This document shows positions 46,886-55,207 of a stretch of DNA of 64,000 nt, one piece after another. Every line of letters begins with the position of its first letter. Position 1 is the stretch's first letter. The notes beneath the pieces were generated by a model. The model did no database searches, was not told where the DNA came from, and was given only the letters and a program-made list of their open reading frames with translations. The DNA comes from Enterococcus avium ATCC 14025 (lineage in GTDB: Bacteria; Bacillota; Bacilli; Lactobacillales; Enterococcaceae), in NCBI RefSeq assembly GCF_000406965.1, contig NZ_KE136364.1, positions 138,110-202,109 on the forward strand, read 5' to 3'. The translations under genes and the position numbers were made by a program.

Positions 46886-47701
46886 AGACTTGTTGGTTGT
46901 GCTAAGGCTCCTGATTCCTTGGAAAATTCTTCTAACAGTGCGGAGGTGAATGTTTCGACCTCTACCAGTGAAGTGGTAAAGTGTTCACAAGAAACTACTA
47001 GCTTGCCAGAAGAGCTACTTGGAGATTGGCAGATTAATAATAAGGATGCTGGTATAGAGATATCAGACAGTAAAGCTGTATTCCGTATAGGAAGGTCTCA
47101 AGTAGAGTCAAAGGATTATTATGTAGATGTAAACAACAAAATGCTTTTACATGTCTATTTTTCTTTTGAGTATGATAGTGTGAAATACATTGAAGTCTCT
47201 ATTGAAAGAACTGGTTATAGTGAATTTATTAGTAAAAGCGTGGGAATTTTAACTATGCACACTAAAGATGGACAATATATAAGTTTGGGTGTGAAGAGAG
47301 TTTCCGGTGAGAATAATGAGACAGAAGCAGTTACGGAGCAGACGATGGATGAAAGAATCGATTCATCTAAGAGTAATGAGACAGAAGTAGATACTGGGAA
47401 GACGATAGATGAAAGAATTGATTCATTCATCGAAACATACACAGCTATACCACCTACTTGGAAGCTTGTAAATGAAGATAAAGGAATCACGATAAATACT
47501 GATACAGAGATTTCTACAGATGCTCAATCTTTATCAGATTTATTAGCTAATCTAACAGGTATCAGTAATGCAGTGACAGAGCAAGTTGGTAAAGACATTC
47601 CACTTCGGTTACTTGAAAATGGGAAAAAAGATTATTCTGTGGTATTTAAGAACGGACAGGTAACTGATTACAACGAAGTATTTAAAAAAGTTATTGAATA
47701 A
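46886..47701 (+). pseudogene. 5'-truncated lipoprotein gene
   Basis: The frame reads LVGCAKAPDSLENSSNS at its start, a lipobox with Cys at 46898-46900, but an in-frame TAA at 46883 removes the signal peptide. What remains (~265 codons) has a Ser-rich linker, a lipocalin-like beta domain and a duplicated unit (TMDERIDSSKSNETEV / TIDERIDSFIETYT). Without start and signal it should not be exported. Breakage fits recombination at the licT end. Confidence 0.7.
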
Positions 47702-47902
47702 TGATTCTTCCATCTTTTTCATTTATTTACCCTACCCCGTTGTTATATGACCGTACTTATACATCTCCAGTAGCTTAGGATAAGCTACTGGGGGTATTTT
47801 TTTTCGGATTTGGAGCCCGACTATATTTATTTGTATCTGAAATGAAACGGAGATAGTTTCATTAAACGTTGATATATAAGTGTTTTAGACTGTTTCAGGT
47901 AG
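47696..47902. repeat. Left copy of a repeat block flanking the hsd locus
   Basis: Two segments recur at 54255-54469: the lipoprotein stop region with TTGTTATATGACCGT (about 47739-47754), and GTATCTGAAATGAAACGG... (47833-47855) ending TGTTTCAGGTA (47892-47902). Between them the left copy carries its own terminator. Confidence 0.75.
47768..47802 (+). terminator. Terminator after the lipoprotein remnant
   Basis: CCAGTAGCTTA pairs with TAAGCTACTGG around GGA, followed by GGGTATTTTTTTT. Confidence 0.75.
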
Positions 47903-48211
47903 TGATTTTAGTGAAAAAATTTTTAAGAAATTTGTATATTTTATACTACTAGACAGTACTGTTTTTTTATGAAAAAATCATATGTAATTGTTTCATATGT
48001 ATCTGAAATGGTTCTAAAGATAACTATGTAGAAATATAAAAAATAAGTTAACGATCAGTCTAAGTTATATCAAACAACGTTAGACTCCTTTCGCGTAGTT
48101 TATTAGCAAGAATAAGTTTCTTTCTTTTTTTTTTTTGCTTTTTATAAAAGGGGGTATGCTAAAATAAGAGGGTATATAGCAACTTTAAATAAGAGATAGG
48201 AGTGTATCTTT
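47903..48211 (+). other. AT-rich leader of the hsd operon
   Basis: No gene seen. It holds another GTATCTGAAATG copy (47999-48010), a run of about 12 T near 48125-48137, and TATGCTAAAAT (about 48155-48165) as a likely extended -10 for hsdM. Confidence 0.5.
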
Positions 48212-49807
48212 TTGGGTGCAGAATTAAATCAAAAATTATTTAGTGCGGCAGATAATCTCCGTAGTAAAATGGATGCGTCAGAATATAAAAATTATTTATT
48301 GGGACTGATTTTCTATAAATATTTATCCGATCGATTGTTGGAACAAGTGGTTCTTTTAGCAGATGAATCCTTAGAGGAATATGACACAGTAAGCAAACAA
48401 ACAATGTTGTATCGTGAATTACTTTCAGATGAAGAATCAAAAGAAGATCTGATTGCCACAATCGTTGATATTTTGGGATATGCAATTGCACCAGAGTATC
48501 TTTTCAACGTCTTAGCGGATCAAGCAAAACAAGCAACGTTCCAATTGAACGATCTAAACAAAGCCTTTGTGCAATTGGCATCTACCTACAATCAATTTAA
48601 TGGGTTATTTGATGATGTGGATCTCCAATCAAAAAAACTAGGAACAGATGAGCAACAACGAAATGTGACGATTACCGAAGTCATCAAGAAATTGAATGAT
48701 GTAGATGTTTTAGAACACGATGGGGACGTGATCGGGGATGCGTATGAGTTTCTGATCAGTCAATTTGCTTCAGAAGCAGGGAAGAAAGCCGGAGAATTTT
48801 ACACACCTCATATGGTTTCTGATATGATGGCGCAAATCGTAACGCTCGATCAAAAGGAACGACGATTCTTTAGTGTTTTTGATCCAACGATGGGTTCAGG
48901 TTCATTGATGTTAAACGTACGTAACTACTTAACACACCCAGATAACGTTAAATATCATGGGCAAGAACTAAATACAACGACATACAATCTAGCAAAAATG
49001 AACTTGATTTTACATGGTGTCGACGCCGAAGAAATGAATCTCCGCAATGGGGATACGTTGAATAAGGACTGGCCAACAGATGAACCTTACACATTTGATG
49101 CAGTAGTAATGAACCCACCTTATTCGGCTAATTGGTCAGCAGATACGACCTTTTTAGATGATTCTCGGTTTAATCGTTATGGGAAATTAGCGCCAAAATC
49201 CAAAGCAGATTTTGCGTTTCTTCTTCATGGGTTCTATCATTTGAAGGAAACAGGTACCATGGCCATCGTCTTACCACACGGAGTTTTATTCCGTGGCGCT
49301 GCAGAAGGGGTCATTCGTCAAAAATTATTAGAAGACGGCAGTATTTATGCTGTGATCGGTATGCCTGCGAACTTGTTCTTTGGTACATCGATTCCAACGA
49401 CGGTGATTGTGTTGAAGAAGAATCGTCAAACTCGAGATGTATTATTCATTGATGCTAGTCGTGAATTTGTTAAAGGGAAAAATCAAAATAAACTATCGGA
49501 AGAAAACATTCAAAAAATCCTCGAAACCTACGCTGAAAGAAAAGATGTCGAGAAATACGCTCATTTGGCAACCTTTGATGAAATCAAAGAAAATGACTAT
49601 AACTTAAATATCCCACGCTATGTAGATACTTTCGAAGAAGAAGAACCAATTGATATGGTTCATGTCGGAAATGACATCAAGAAGATACGACAAGAACAGC
49701 AAGTGCTAGAAAAAGAACTTTTAGAAGCTATCTCTTCCCTGCAAACAACACCTGAAAATGAAGCGTGGTTACAAGGTGCGTTGGAGGTGTTCAAACATGA
49801 GCAATGA
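48212..49807 (+). CDS. hsdM: Type I restriction-modification DNA methyltransferase subunit
   Basis: A 531-residue N6-adenine methyltransferase. N-terminal HsdM helical domain (about 8-140), SAM motif I FDPTMGSGSLMLN (about 228-240) and catalytic VVMNPPYSANW (about 301-311). It starts at TTG 48212, about 10 nt after TAGGAG, giving the usual GAELNQKLF opening. First gene of hsdM-S-R. Confidence 0.94.
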   Translation: MGAELNQKLFSAADNLRSKMDASEYKNYLLGLIFYKYLSDRLLEQVVLLADESLEEYDTVSKQTMLYRELLSDEESKEDLIATIVDILGYAIAPEYLFNVLADQAKQATFQLNDLNKAFVQLASTYNQFNGLFDDVDLQSKKLGTDEQQRNVTITEVIKKLNDVDVLEHDGDVIGDAYEFLISQFASEAGKKAGEFYTPHMVSDMMAQIVTLDQKERRFFSVFDPTMGSGSLMLNVRNYLTHPDNVKYHGQELNTTTYNLAKMNLILHGVDAEEMNLRNGDTLNKDWPTDEPYTFDAVVMNPPYSANWSADTTFLDDSRFNRYGKLAPKSKADFAFLLHGFYHLKETGTMAIVLPHGVLFRGAAEGVIRQKLLEDGSIYAVIGMPANLFFGTSIPTTVIVLKKNRQTRDVLFIDASREFVKGKNQNKLSEENIQKILETYAERKDVEKYAHLATFDEIKENDYNLNIPRYVDTFEEEEPIDMVHVGNDIKKIRQEQQVLEKELLEAISSLQTTPENEAWLQGALEVFKHEQ

Positions 49808-50975
49808 TACGCAACCAGAAATTCGGTTTCCTGGATTTACGGATGATTGGGAACAGCGTAAGTTTGGTCTGCTATTTGAAAAGAACCTCGAAAAAAACAA
49901 AAATTCCGAATTCGATGCTTCTAGGACAATATCCATTGCTACAATGCATTTCAAAGAAGAAGGTAATGGGGCAGCAGAATCATCCTTAGCAACTTACAAG
50001 GTTCTCCGCGTTGGAGATATTGCCTATGAAGGCCATACAAGTAAGCAATTTGCTTTCGGAAGATTTGTGCTGAACGACATTGGGGATGGGATTATGTCGC
50101 CACGATTTACAACGTTACGACCTACATCAGAGCGACCAATCTCATTCTGGAAACAATACATTCATTACGAGCCAATCATGCGGCATCTTTTAGTCCGCTC
50201 AACCAAAAATGGAACAATGATGAATGAGTTGGTCATTCCAGACCTTGAAAAGGAATCGCTGTTAGTTCCTAGTGAATCCGAACAAAAACAAATCGGGGCA
50301 TTCTTCGACAAGCTAGATGAAACCATCACCCTTCATCAACGTAAGTTAGATTTGCTGAAGGAAACGAAAAAAGGATTCTCACAAAAAATGTTCCCTAAAA
50401 ACGGAGCAAAAGTGCCAGAAATTCGGTTTTCTGGTTTTACGGAAGATTGGGAACAGCGGAAGTTGGGAGAAATCGTTCAAATTACCATGGGGCAATCTCC
50501 AAATTCGGAAAATTATACAGAGAATCCAGAGGACTATATTTTGGTTCAAGGAAATGCTGATATGAAAAACAATAGAGTTGTACCAAGAGTTTGGACTACG
50601 CAAATTACAAAACAAGCAGAAAAAGGTGACCTTATTTTAAGTGTTCGAGCTCCAGTTGGAGACATCGGAAAAACTGATTATGATGTAGTTCTAGGACGTG
50701 GAGTTGCAGCAATTAAAGGAAATGATTTCATTTTCCAACAACTTGGGGAAATGAAAGAGTCTGGCTACTGGAATCGATTCAGTACAGGATCAACATTTGA
50801 AAGTATTAACTCAAATGATATTAGAGAAGCTTTAATTACTATTCCAACCGGAGAAGAACAACAAAAAATTGGTGCCTTCTTCAAGCAGCTAGATGATACG
50901 ATCGCTCTTCATCAACGTAAGTTGGATTTACTAAAAGAAACGAAAAAAGGCTTCTTACAAAAGATGTTTGTCTAG
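49797..50975 (+). CDS. hsdS: Type I restriction-modification specificity subunit
   Basis: A 392-residue subunit with two target-recognition domains. Each follows the conserved PEIRF(P/S)GFT(D/E)DWEQRK entry (about 6-23 and 206-223) and ends with LHQRKLDLLKETKKGF (about 179-194 and 371-386). The matching DNA repeats 600 and 576 bp apart allow TRD exchange. The ATG at 49797 overlaps hsdM by 11 nt. Target sequence unknown. Confidence 0.93.
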   Translation: MSNDTQPEIRFPGFTDDWEQRKFGLLFEKNLEKNKNSEFDASRTISIATMHFKEEGNGAAESSLATYKVLRVGDIAYEGHTSKQFAFGRFVLNDIGDGIMSPRFTTLRPTSERPISFWKQYIHYEPIMRHLLVRSTKNGTMMNELVIPDLEKESLLVPSESEQKQIGAFFDKLDETITLHQRKLDLLKETKKGFSQKMFPKNGAKVPEIRFSGFTEDWEQRKLGEIVQITMGQSPNSENYTENPEDYILVQGNADMKNNRVVPRVWTTQITKQAEKGDLILSVRAPVGDIGKTDYDVVLGRGVAAIKGNDFIFQQLGEMKESGYWNRFSTGSTFESINSNDIREALITIPTGEEQQKIGAFFKQLDDTIALHQRKLDLLKETKKGFLQKMFV

Positions 50976-50987
50976 GAGGGAAGAAAA

Positions 50988-53900
50988 ATGAAAATTAGTC
51001 ACCGTGAGGAAGCGGAAGTCGAAGAACAGTTGATTCGTGTACTTGGAGAAGGGCATAATCAGTGGGCGTATCGTCCAGATTTAAAATCAGAAGAAGATCT
51101 TTGGGCTAATTTACGTCAAAAAATCATCTCAAATAATCAAGCAGAACTGAATGATTCTCCTTTGACCGATAAAGAATTTGAAACGATCAAAACGGAATTA
51201 TTGTTGCGAACGAAAACCCCCTTTGATGCTGCGAAATGGTTAAAAGGTGAAAATGGGATGGCTCGGATCACGATTGAACGGGAAGATTCGCAATTAGGTT
51301 CTGTCTCACTTATCCTTTATTCCAATCAAGACATTGGTGGAGGAATCTCTACTTATGAAGTGGTCCATCAAATTGCAAAACGTGGAAGTAACATAGAAGA
51401 ACGGGATCGACGTTTTGATGTCACCTTATTGATCAATGGATTACCGATTGTCCAAATCGAGTTGAAACAAGTAACCGCAAAAGATGGCGTTTATCAGGCC
51501 TTTAATCAAATCAAAAAGTATGCAGAAGAAGGTATGTTTCGGAACAATATCTTTTCGACCTTACAGTTGTTTGTGGTTTCCAATGAACAAACGACTCGGT
51601 ATTTTGCAAATTCCTTACCGAAGGATTTGCATCCTAAGTTTTTATTTAGTTGGCGAACGAAAGACAATAAAAAGGTAGAAAACTTATATGAGTTTTGTAA
51701 ACAAGTGTTAAATATCCCAGATGCTCATCGTTTGATTGCGGATTATACAATCGTCAGTGAAGATCAAGACAATAAAACCCTCATGGTGTTACATCCTTAT
51801 CAAGTGCATGCGATTCAAGCCTTGTTTATTGCTGCAAATAAACATCAATCAGGGTATGTGTGGCATGCGACTGGTTCAGGAAAGACGTTGACTAGTTTTG
51901 TATCTACTAAGCTTTTAGCACGAAAATCGGGGATCGATCGGACGATCATGTTAGTGGACCGCAAAGATTTAGATAATCAAACCACCACAGAGTTTACGAA
52001 ATTTGCTTCGGAGTTTAATACTGGGATTTCTTCTGGTAACGCCAAAGCGAATAGCTTGATCGTGGGAACAGGAAGTGCCAAAGAATTAAGTGAAACCTTA
52101 TTGGCAGATGCCAATGCGAATGTTGTGATCATTACAACCCGTCAAAAGCTGGATGCCGCATTGAAATATGCAAAGAAACAAGAAGAGAAAAAAGGAACCA
52201 ATCGCTTCCAAAAATTAATGGGGCAACATATCGTGTTTGTAGTCGATGAGTGTCATCGAGCGTTAAGTGCTGAAAATATGGAAGAAATCAAAAAAATGTT
52301 TCCGAAATCCACTTGGTTTGGCTTTACAGGTACACCGATTTTCCCTGAGAATCGGAAACAAGCCAAAGGGCAATTGGCACGTACGACCCATGATCAGTAT
52401 GGGGAAGTCTTGCACACCTATACCATCAAGAATGCGCTAGAAGATGGCTCTGTTTTAGGATTTCAAGTAGAGCATGAAAACACCGTGGAGCCGACTTCAT
52501 TAGAGAATAAAATCTATCGGAAATTAAAAGAAGTAGAAACATATGCAGAGTATTCACCGGAACAGATCAATCGTATGATCGATCAAATGGAGTCTGTCAA
52601 AAAAGAAAGTTATTTGGACCCTACTGTTTTTGAAGCAGAGGAACATATCCAAAAAGTCATTCATAAAATGTTCCGTCCAGACAATGCCTATACAAAATTT
52701 GATTTTCGAAATGGCCGTCCAACGAAGTCTGCGATCTTAACCACGAGTTCCATTGACATGGCCAAAAAGTATTATCGGGCCATCAAAGAGATGACGAAAG
52801 AACCTGACTGGTTAACAAAAGAGTTTCCCAATCAGCCCATTCGTGAAGGACGAACGATGGAGGATCCTGATTTTCCACGAATCGCTATTACCTATTCATT
52901 AGAAGAAAACAGCCGAGATTCAAGTGTCCAACAAGAAGAAATGCAAAAAATTATTGAGGAATATAATCAGTATTATGATACTGCCTGGTCATTAGCAGAC
53001 ATTGAGCGTTATAACGGAGACATCAATAATCGTTTGGCACGAAAAAGAGCGGAATTCAAACAATTTGGGAAACAAATCGATTTAGTGATAGTAGTGGATC
53101 GTCTATTGACAGGTTTTGACGCCCCTACGATTCAAACCCTATTTGTGGATCGTAATCTAGAGTATGCAGGATTGATCCAAGCCTTTTCACGTACGAACCG
53201 TACGTATCCTGAAAAAACAAAAGGACTAATTGTTACTTTCCGAAAGCCAGCGACAATGGAGAAGAATGTCGAGGATGCGACAAAACTGTATTCAGAAGCT
53301 AAAGAAGAATCGGGTTTGATTTATCCAAGTTACCAAGAATCCAAAAAAAGATTCAAGCAAGCATATGGTAAGTTAAAAGAGGTTTCATCCATGGAATCCA
53401 TTGATGAACATACGCCACTTGAAATCCGTATCGAGTACGTCAAAGCATTTCAAGAATTGAATCGTGCGTATGAATCGTTAGTGACTTATGATGATTACAA
53501 TGATGACATGGTGCAATCTTCAACTTTGAACAATCAAATTCAACTTTTGGAAGAACAAATTGGCGTGTACGAGACCGTGAAGGGTTCATTGATGGAGGAA
53601 GAACTAGAAAAAGAGGGAGAAGATTTTTCAACGATCGAATTTTATAGTGAAAATACCACTAAGTTGTATGATATTGATTCTACTTATATTGATCAATTAC
53701 TAGGAACTTATGCTGCGAATAGTTCAGATGCACGAGAAGAAATTGAAAAAGCTTTGGCTAAATTGAATAAAACAGAAGGAGTCAAAGAAGTTTACCGACA
53801 AATTTTAAATGCATTTGATGTGGGGACTTTAGATAGTAATGAAGATATCTTTGTCATTAAACGTCGCTATTTTACACAAGCAAGTGATGATTTGATTCAT

Positions 53901-54137
53901 GCCTTTTCCAATGAGTGGTTTGTTTCTGAGAAAGAATTACATGCTTCTAATCTGCAATATCTACCAGGTGAAGATCGAATTCCTAATATGAAAGCAATTA
54001 TCAACAGTAAGGATTACGAAGGATATAAAGCCAAACATCCAGAAGCAAAGCCATTTAAATACACACAAGAAATGAAGCGAGCATGGCGTAAAATGTTAGA
54101 TGATGAGTTGATTCCACTTGAAAATGAATTGAGGTAA
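50988..54137 (+). CDS. hsdR: Type I restriction endonuclease subunit
   Basis: A 1049-residue subunit: N-terminal PD-(D/E)xK nuclease (FDVTLLINGLPIVQIELKQ, about 142-160), helicase motor with Walker A HATGSGKTLTS (about 290-300), DECH-type Walker B VVDECHRALS (about 421-430) and motif III FTGTP, and a C-terminal helical domain. ATP-driven translocation and cutting of unmodified DNA. GGAGG ahead of the ATG; 12 nt after hsdS. Confidence 0.94.
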   Translation: MKISHREEAEVEEQLIRVLGEGHNQWAYRPDLKSEEDLWANLRQKIISNNQAELNDSPLTDKEFETIKTELLLRTKTPFDAAKWLKGENGMARITIEREDSQLGSVSLILYSNQDIGGGISTYEVVHQIAKRGSNIEERDRRFDVTLLINGLPIVQIELKQVTAKDGVYQAFNQIKKYAEEGMFRNNIFSTLQLFVVSNEQTTRYFANSLPKDLHPKFLFSWRTKDNKKVENLYEFCKQVLNIPDAHRLIADYTIVSEDQDNKTLMVLHPYQVHAIQALFIAANKHQSGYVWHATGSGKTLTSFVSTKLLARKSGIDRTIMLVDRKDLDNQTTTEFTKFASEFNTGISSGNAKANSLIVGTGSAKELSETLLADANANVVIITTRQKLDAALKYAKKQEEKKGTNRFQKLMGQHIVFVVDECHRALSAENMEEIKKMFPKSTWFGFTGTPIFPENRKQAKGQLARTTHDQYGEVLHTYTIKNALEDGSVLGFQVEHENTVEPTSLENKIYRKLKEVETYAEYSPEQINRMIDQMESVKKESYLDPTVFEAEEHIQKVIHKMFRPDNAYTKFDFRNGRPTKSAILTTSSIDMAKKYYRAIKEMTKEPDWLTKEFPNQPIREGRTMEDPDFPRIAITYSLEENSRDSSVQQEEMQKIIEEYNQYYDTAWSLADIERYNGDINNRLARKRAEFKQFGKQIDLVIVVDRLLTGFDAPTIQTLFVDRNLEYAGLIQAFSRTNRTYPEKTKGLIVTFRKPATMEKNVEDATKLYSEAKEESGLIYPSYQESKKRFKQAYGKLKEVSSMESIDEHTPLEIRIEYVKAFQELNRAYESLVTYDDYNDDMVQSSTLNNQIQLLEEQIGVYETVKGSLMEEELEKEGEDFSTIEFYSENTTKLYDIDSTYIDQLLGTYAANSSDAREEIEKALAKLNKTEGVKEVYRQILNAFDVGTLDSNEDIFVIKRRYFTQASDDLIHAFSNEWFVSEKELHASNLQYLPGEDRIPNMKAIINSKDYEGYKAKHPEAKPFKYTQEMKRAWRKMLDDELIPLENELR

Positions 54138-54229
54138 ACGAGAAGAGTTAAGAAAATTGTATGATTCAAAGATGGTAGTAAAGTGGAAGTGTAGAAAATA
54201 GGGATAGATGTCTTTTTACTTGTTCACAT

Positions 54230-54469
54230 TTTATAATGAAGTATTTAAGACAGCTATTGAATAATGTTTCCTCCACCTTTTTCATTCATTTACCCCACCC
54301 CGTTGTTATATGACCGTGTTTTGAGAGGAACCAATAAAAAGCATAGGCTAACTAGGGGTTCCTTTTTCTTTTGTTTTTTTGGAATCCGCTTAAGTGAAAT
54401 GTATCTGAAATGAAACGGAGATAAAGTGATTTTTTGCTGTAATGACAAGGTTTTAGCTGTTTCAGATAC
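54230..54469. repeat. Right copy of the repeat block flanking hsd, with a lipoprotein gene tail
   Basis: The frame TAT AAT GAA GTA TTT AAG... (about 54234-54265) encodes YNEVFKTAIE and a stop, matching the YNEVFKKVIE end at 47701. The GTTGTTATATGACCGT segment follows, then an own terminator (AGGAACC/GGTTCCT, 54326-54363), then GTATCTGAAATGAAACGG (54401) and the inverse TTTCAGATAC (54460-54469). It is a ghost of a second lipoprotein gene. Confidence 0.75.
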
Positions 54470-54578
54470 CATGTAACCCAAAATAGTTTATTGAGAAAAT
54501 AGGAGAGTATTTGATACTAACTAGTAGGAAAAAATGAGATAAAAAGTAAATGGAATCATTTCAGGTAATCTCAAATAA

Positions 54579-54627
54579 AAAAATATACAGTCCTGTGGCA
54601 CTTTACCTATGGGACTGTATATTTTTT
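54579..54627. terminator. Hairpin with T-run, bidirectional
   Basis: AAAAATATACAGTCC (54579-54593) pairs with GGACTGTATATTTTT (54612-54626). It lies between the repeat block and the right end of the element. Confidence 0.7.
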
Positions 54628-54826
54628 ACTCTCAGCGGGCTTGTTTTGACTCCGTATCTGACTCCGTCGTATTGATTTTAAATGATATTCGATGACCATT
54701 TAACAGGTCATTTTTGAAATTTTTGTCTCTATATGACTCAGTTTGATAATTATTGATAGATCAATTTGGGTCTATATCGAACAAGGGAATAATCCAATAA
54801 AAAATGATTTAGAATATCAAAATAAC

Positions 54827-54861
54827 AAAAAAGAGGACTACCTGTATCCGTCCTCTTTTTT
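54827..54861. terminator. Bidirectional terminator next to the right-end repeat
   Basis: AAAAAAGAGGAC (54827-54838) pairs with GTCCTCTTTTTT (54850-54861), ending at the start of the 18-bp end repeat. It may insulate the element from its surroundings. Confidence 0.75.
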
Positions 54862-54878
54862 GACCAGATTTTGACCAG
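54861..54878. repeat. Right copy of the 18-bp end repeat
   Basis: TGACCAGATTTTGACCAG, same orientation and sequence as 35847-35864, about 105 bp inside attR. Confidence 0.75.
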
Positions 54879-54983
54879 TCTAATTTACATTCTAATATAT
54901 TCATATGAGCTAATTTTTTGATTAAATGGTAAGTTTTTCCTTGTTTGTTTTAGTTTAAACTAGTGTGTAATTTAAAAATCTAT

Positions 54984-55004
54984 ATGGAAGGCAGCGTCGG
55001 ATAG
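54984..55004 (+). other. attR: displaced 3' end of sufB
   Basis: ATGGAAGGCAGCGTCGGATAG encodes Met-Glu-Gly-Ser-Val-Gly-stop, the end of SufB, here without its gene. It differs from the end now in use (35755-35775) at silent or stop-codon positions, as expected if one copy came with the element. Confidence 0.82.
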
Positions 55005-55018
55005 AAATTTTATAAGTT

Positions 55019-55055
55019 CCCGAAACGTTGATAAGATAACGTTTCGGGGCTTTTT
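55019..55055 (+). terminator. Original sufB terminator, displaced
   Basis: CCCGAAACGTT (55019-55029) pairs with AACGTTTCGGG (55038-55048), then GCTTTTTTT. Its place 15 bp after the displaced sufB stop supports its origin. Confidence 0.85.
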
Positions 55056-55168
55056 TTATATTAAGAAATAGTAGTAGCAAAAGACATGTTTATAATTAAT
55101 TAAATGTGTTATTATTTAAGAATACAAGCATATTAAATATGTTATTAGTCAGTATTTTTGTGTGAACT

Positions 55169-55207
55169 ATGGGGAAGAAAACTATGTATAAATATGTCAT
55201 GAAATGA
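55169..55207 (+). CDS. Possible 12-residue leader ORF coupled to the helicase gene
   Basis: ATG 55169 to TGA 55207 (MGKKTMYKYVMK). Its stop overlaps the helicase ATG as ATGA, and the helicase has no ribosome site of its own. It could be a translational leader, or chance in a 5'-truncated gene. Confidence 0.25.
   Translation: MGKKTMYKYVMK

Larger units (their letters stand above)
35755..55004. mobile_element. Integrated element of ~19.2 kb in the 3' end of sufB (PICI-like backbone)
   Basis: The bounds are set by the duplicated sufB tail. Inside lie int, repressor, xis-like, PrimPol-like replication gene, regulators, small membrane proteins, a beta-glucoside operon and a type I R-M system. 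No relaxase, conjugation, terminase or capsid gene is seen, so it is not self-transmissible on this evidence. The left-part layout (int and repressor leftward, xis and primase rightward) matches phage-inducible chromosomal islands or non-conjugative integrative elements. Confidence 0.82.

Noticed and set aside
48121-48137. Poly-T tract as phase-variation switch of hsdM
   Set aside because: It lies about 75 bp before the start codon and outside the coding frame; an effect on promoter strength is possible but not shown.
35870-54137. Prophage
   Set aside because: No capsid, tail, terminase, portal, holin or lysin gene.
35755-55004. Integrative conjugative element
   Set aside because: No relaxase, coupling protein or type IV secretion gene is found in 19 kb.
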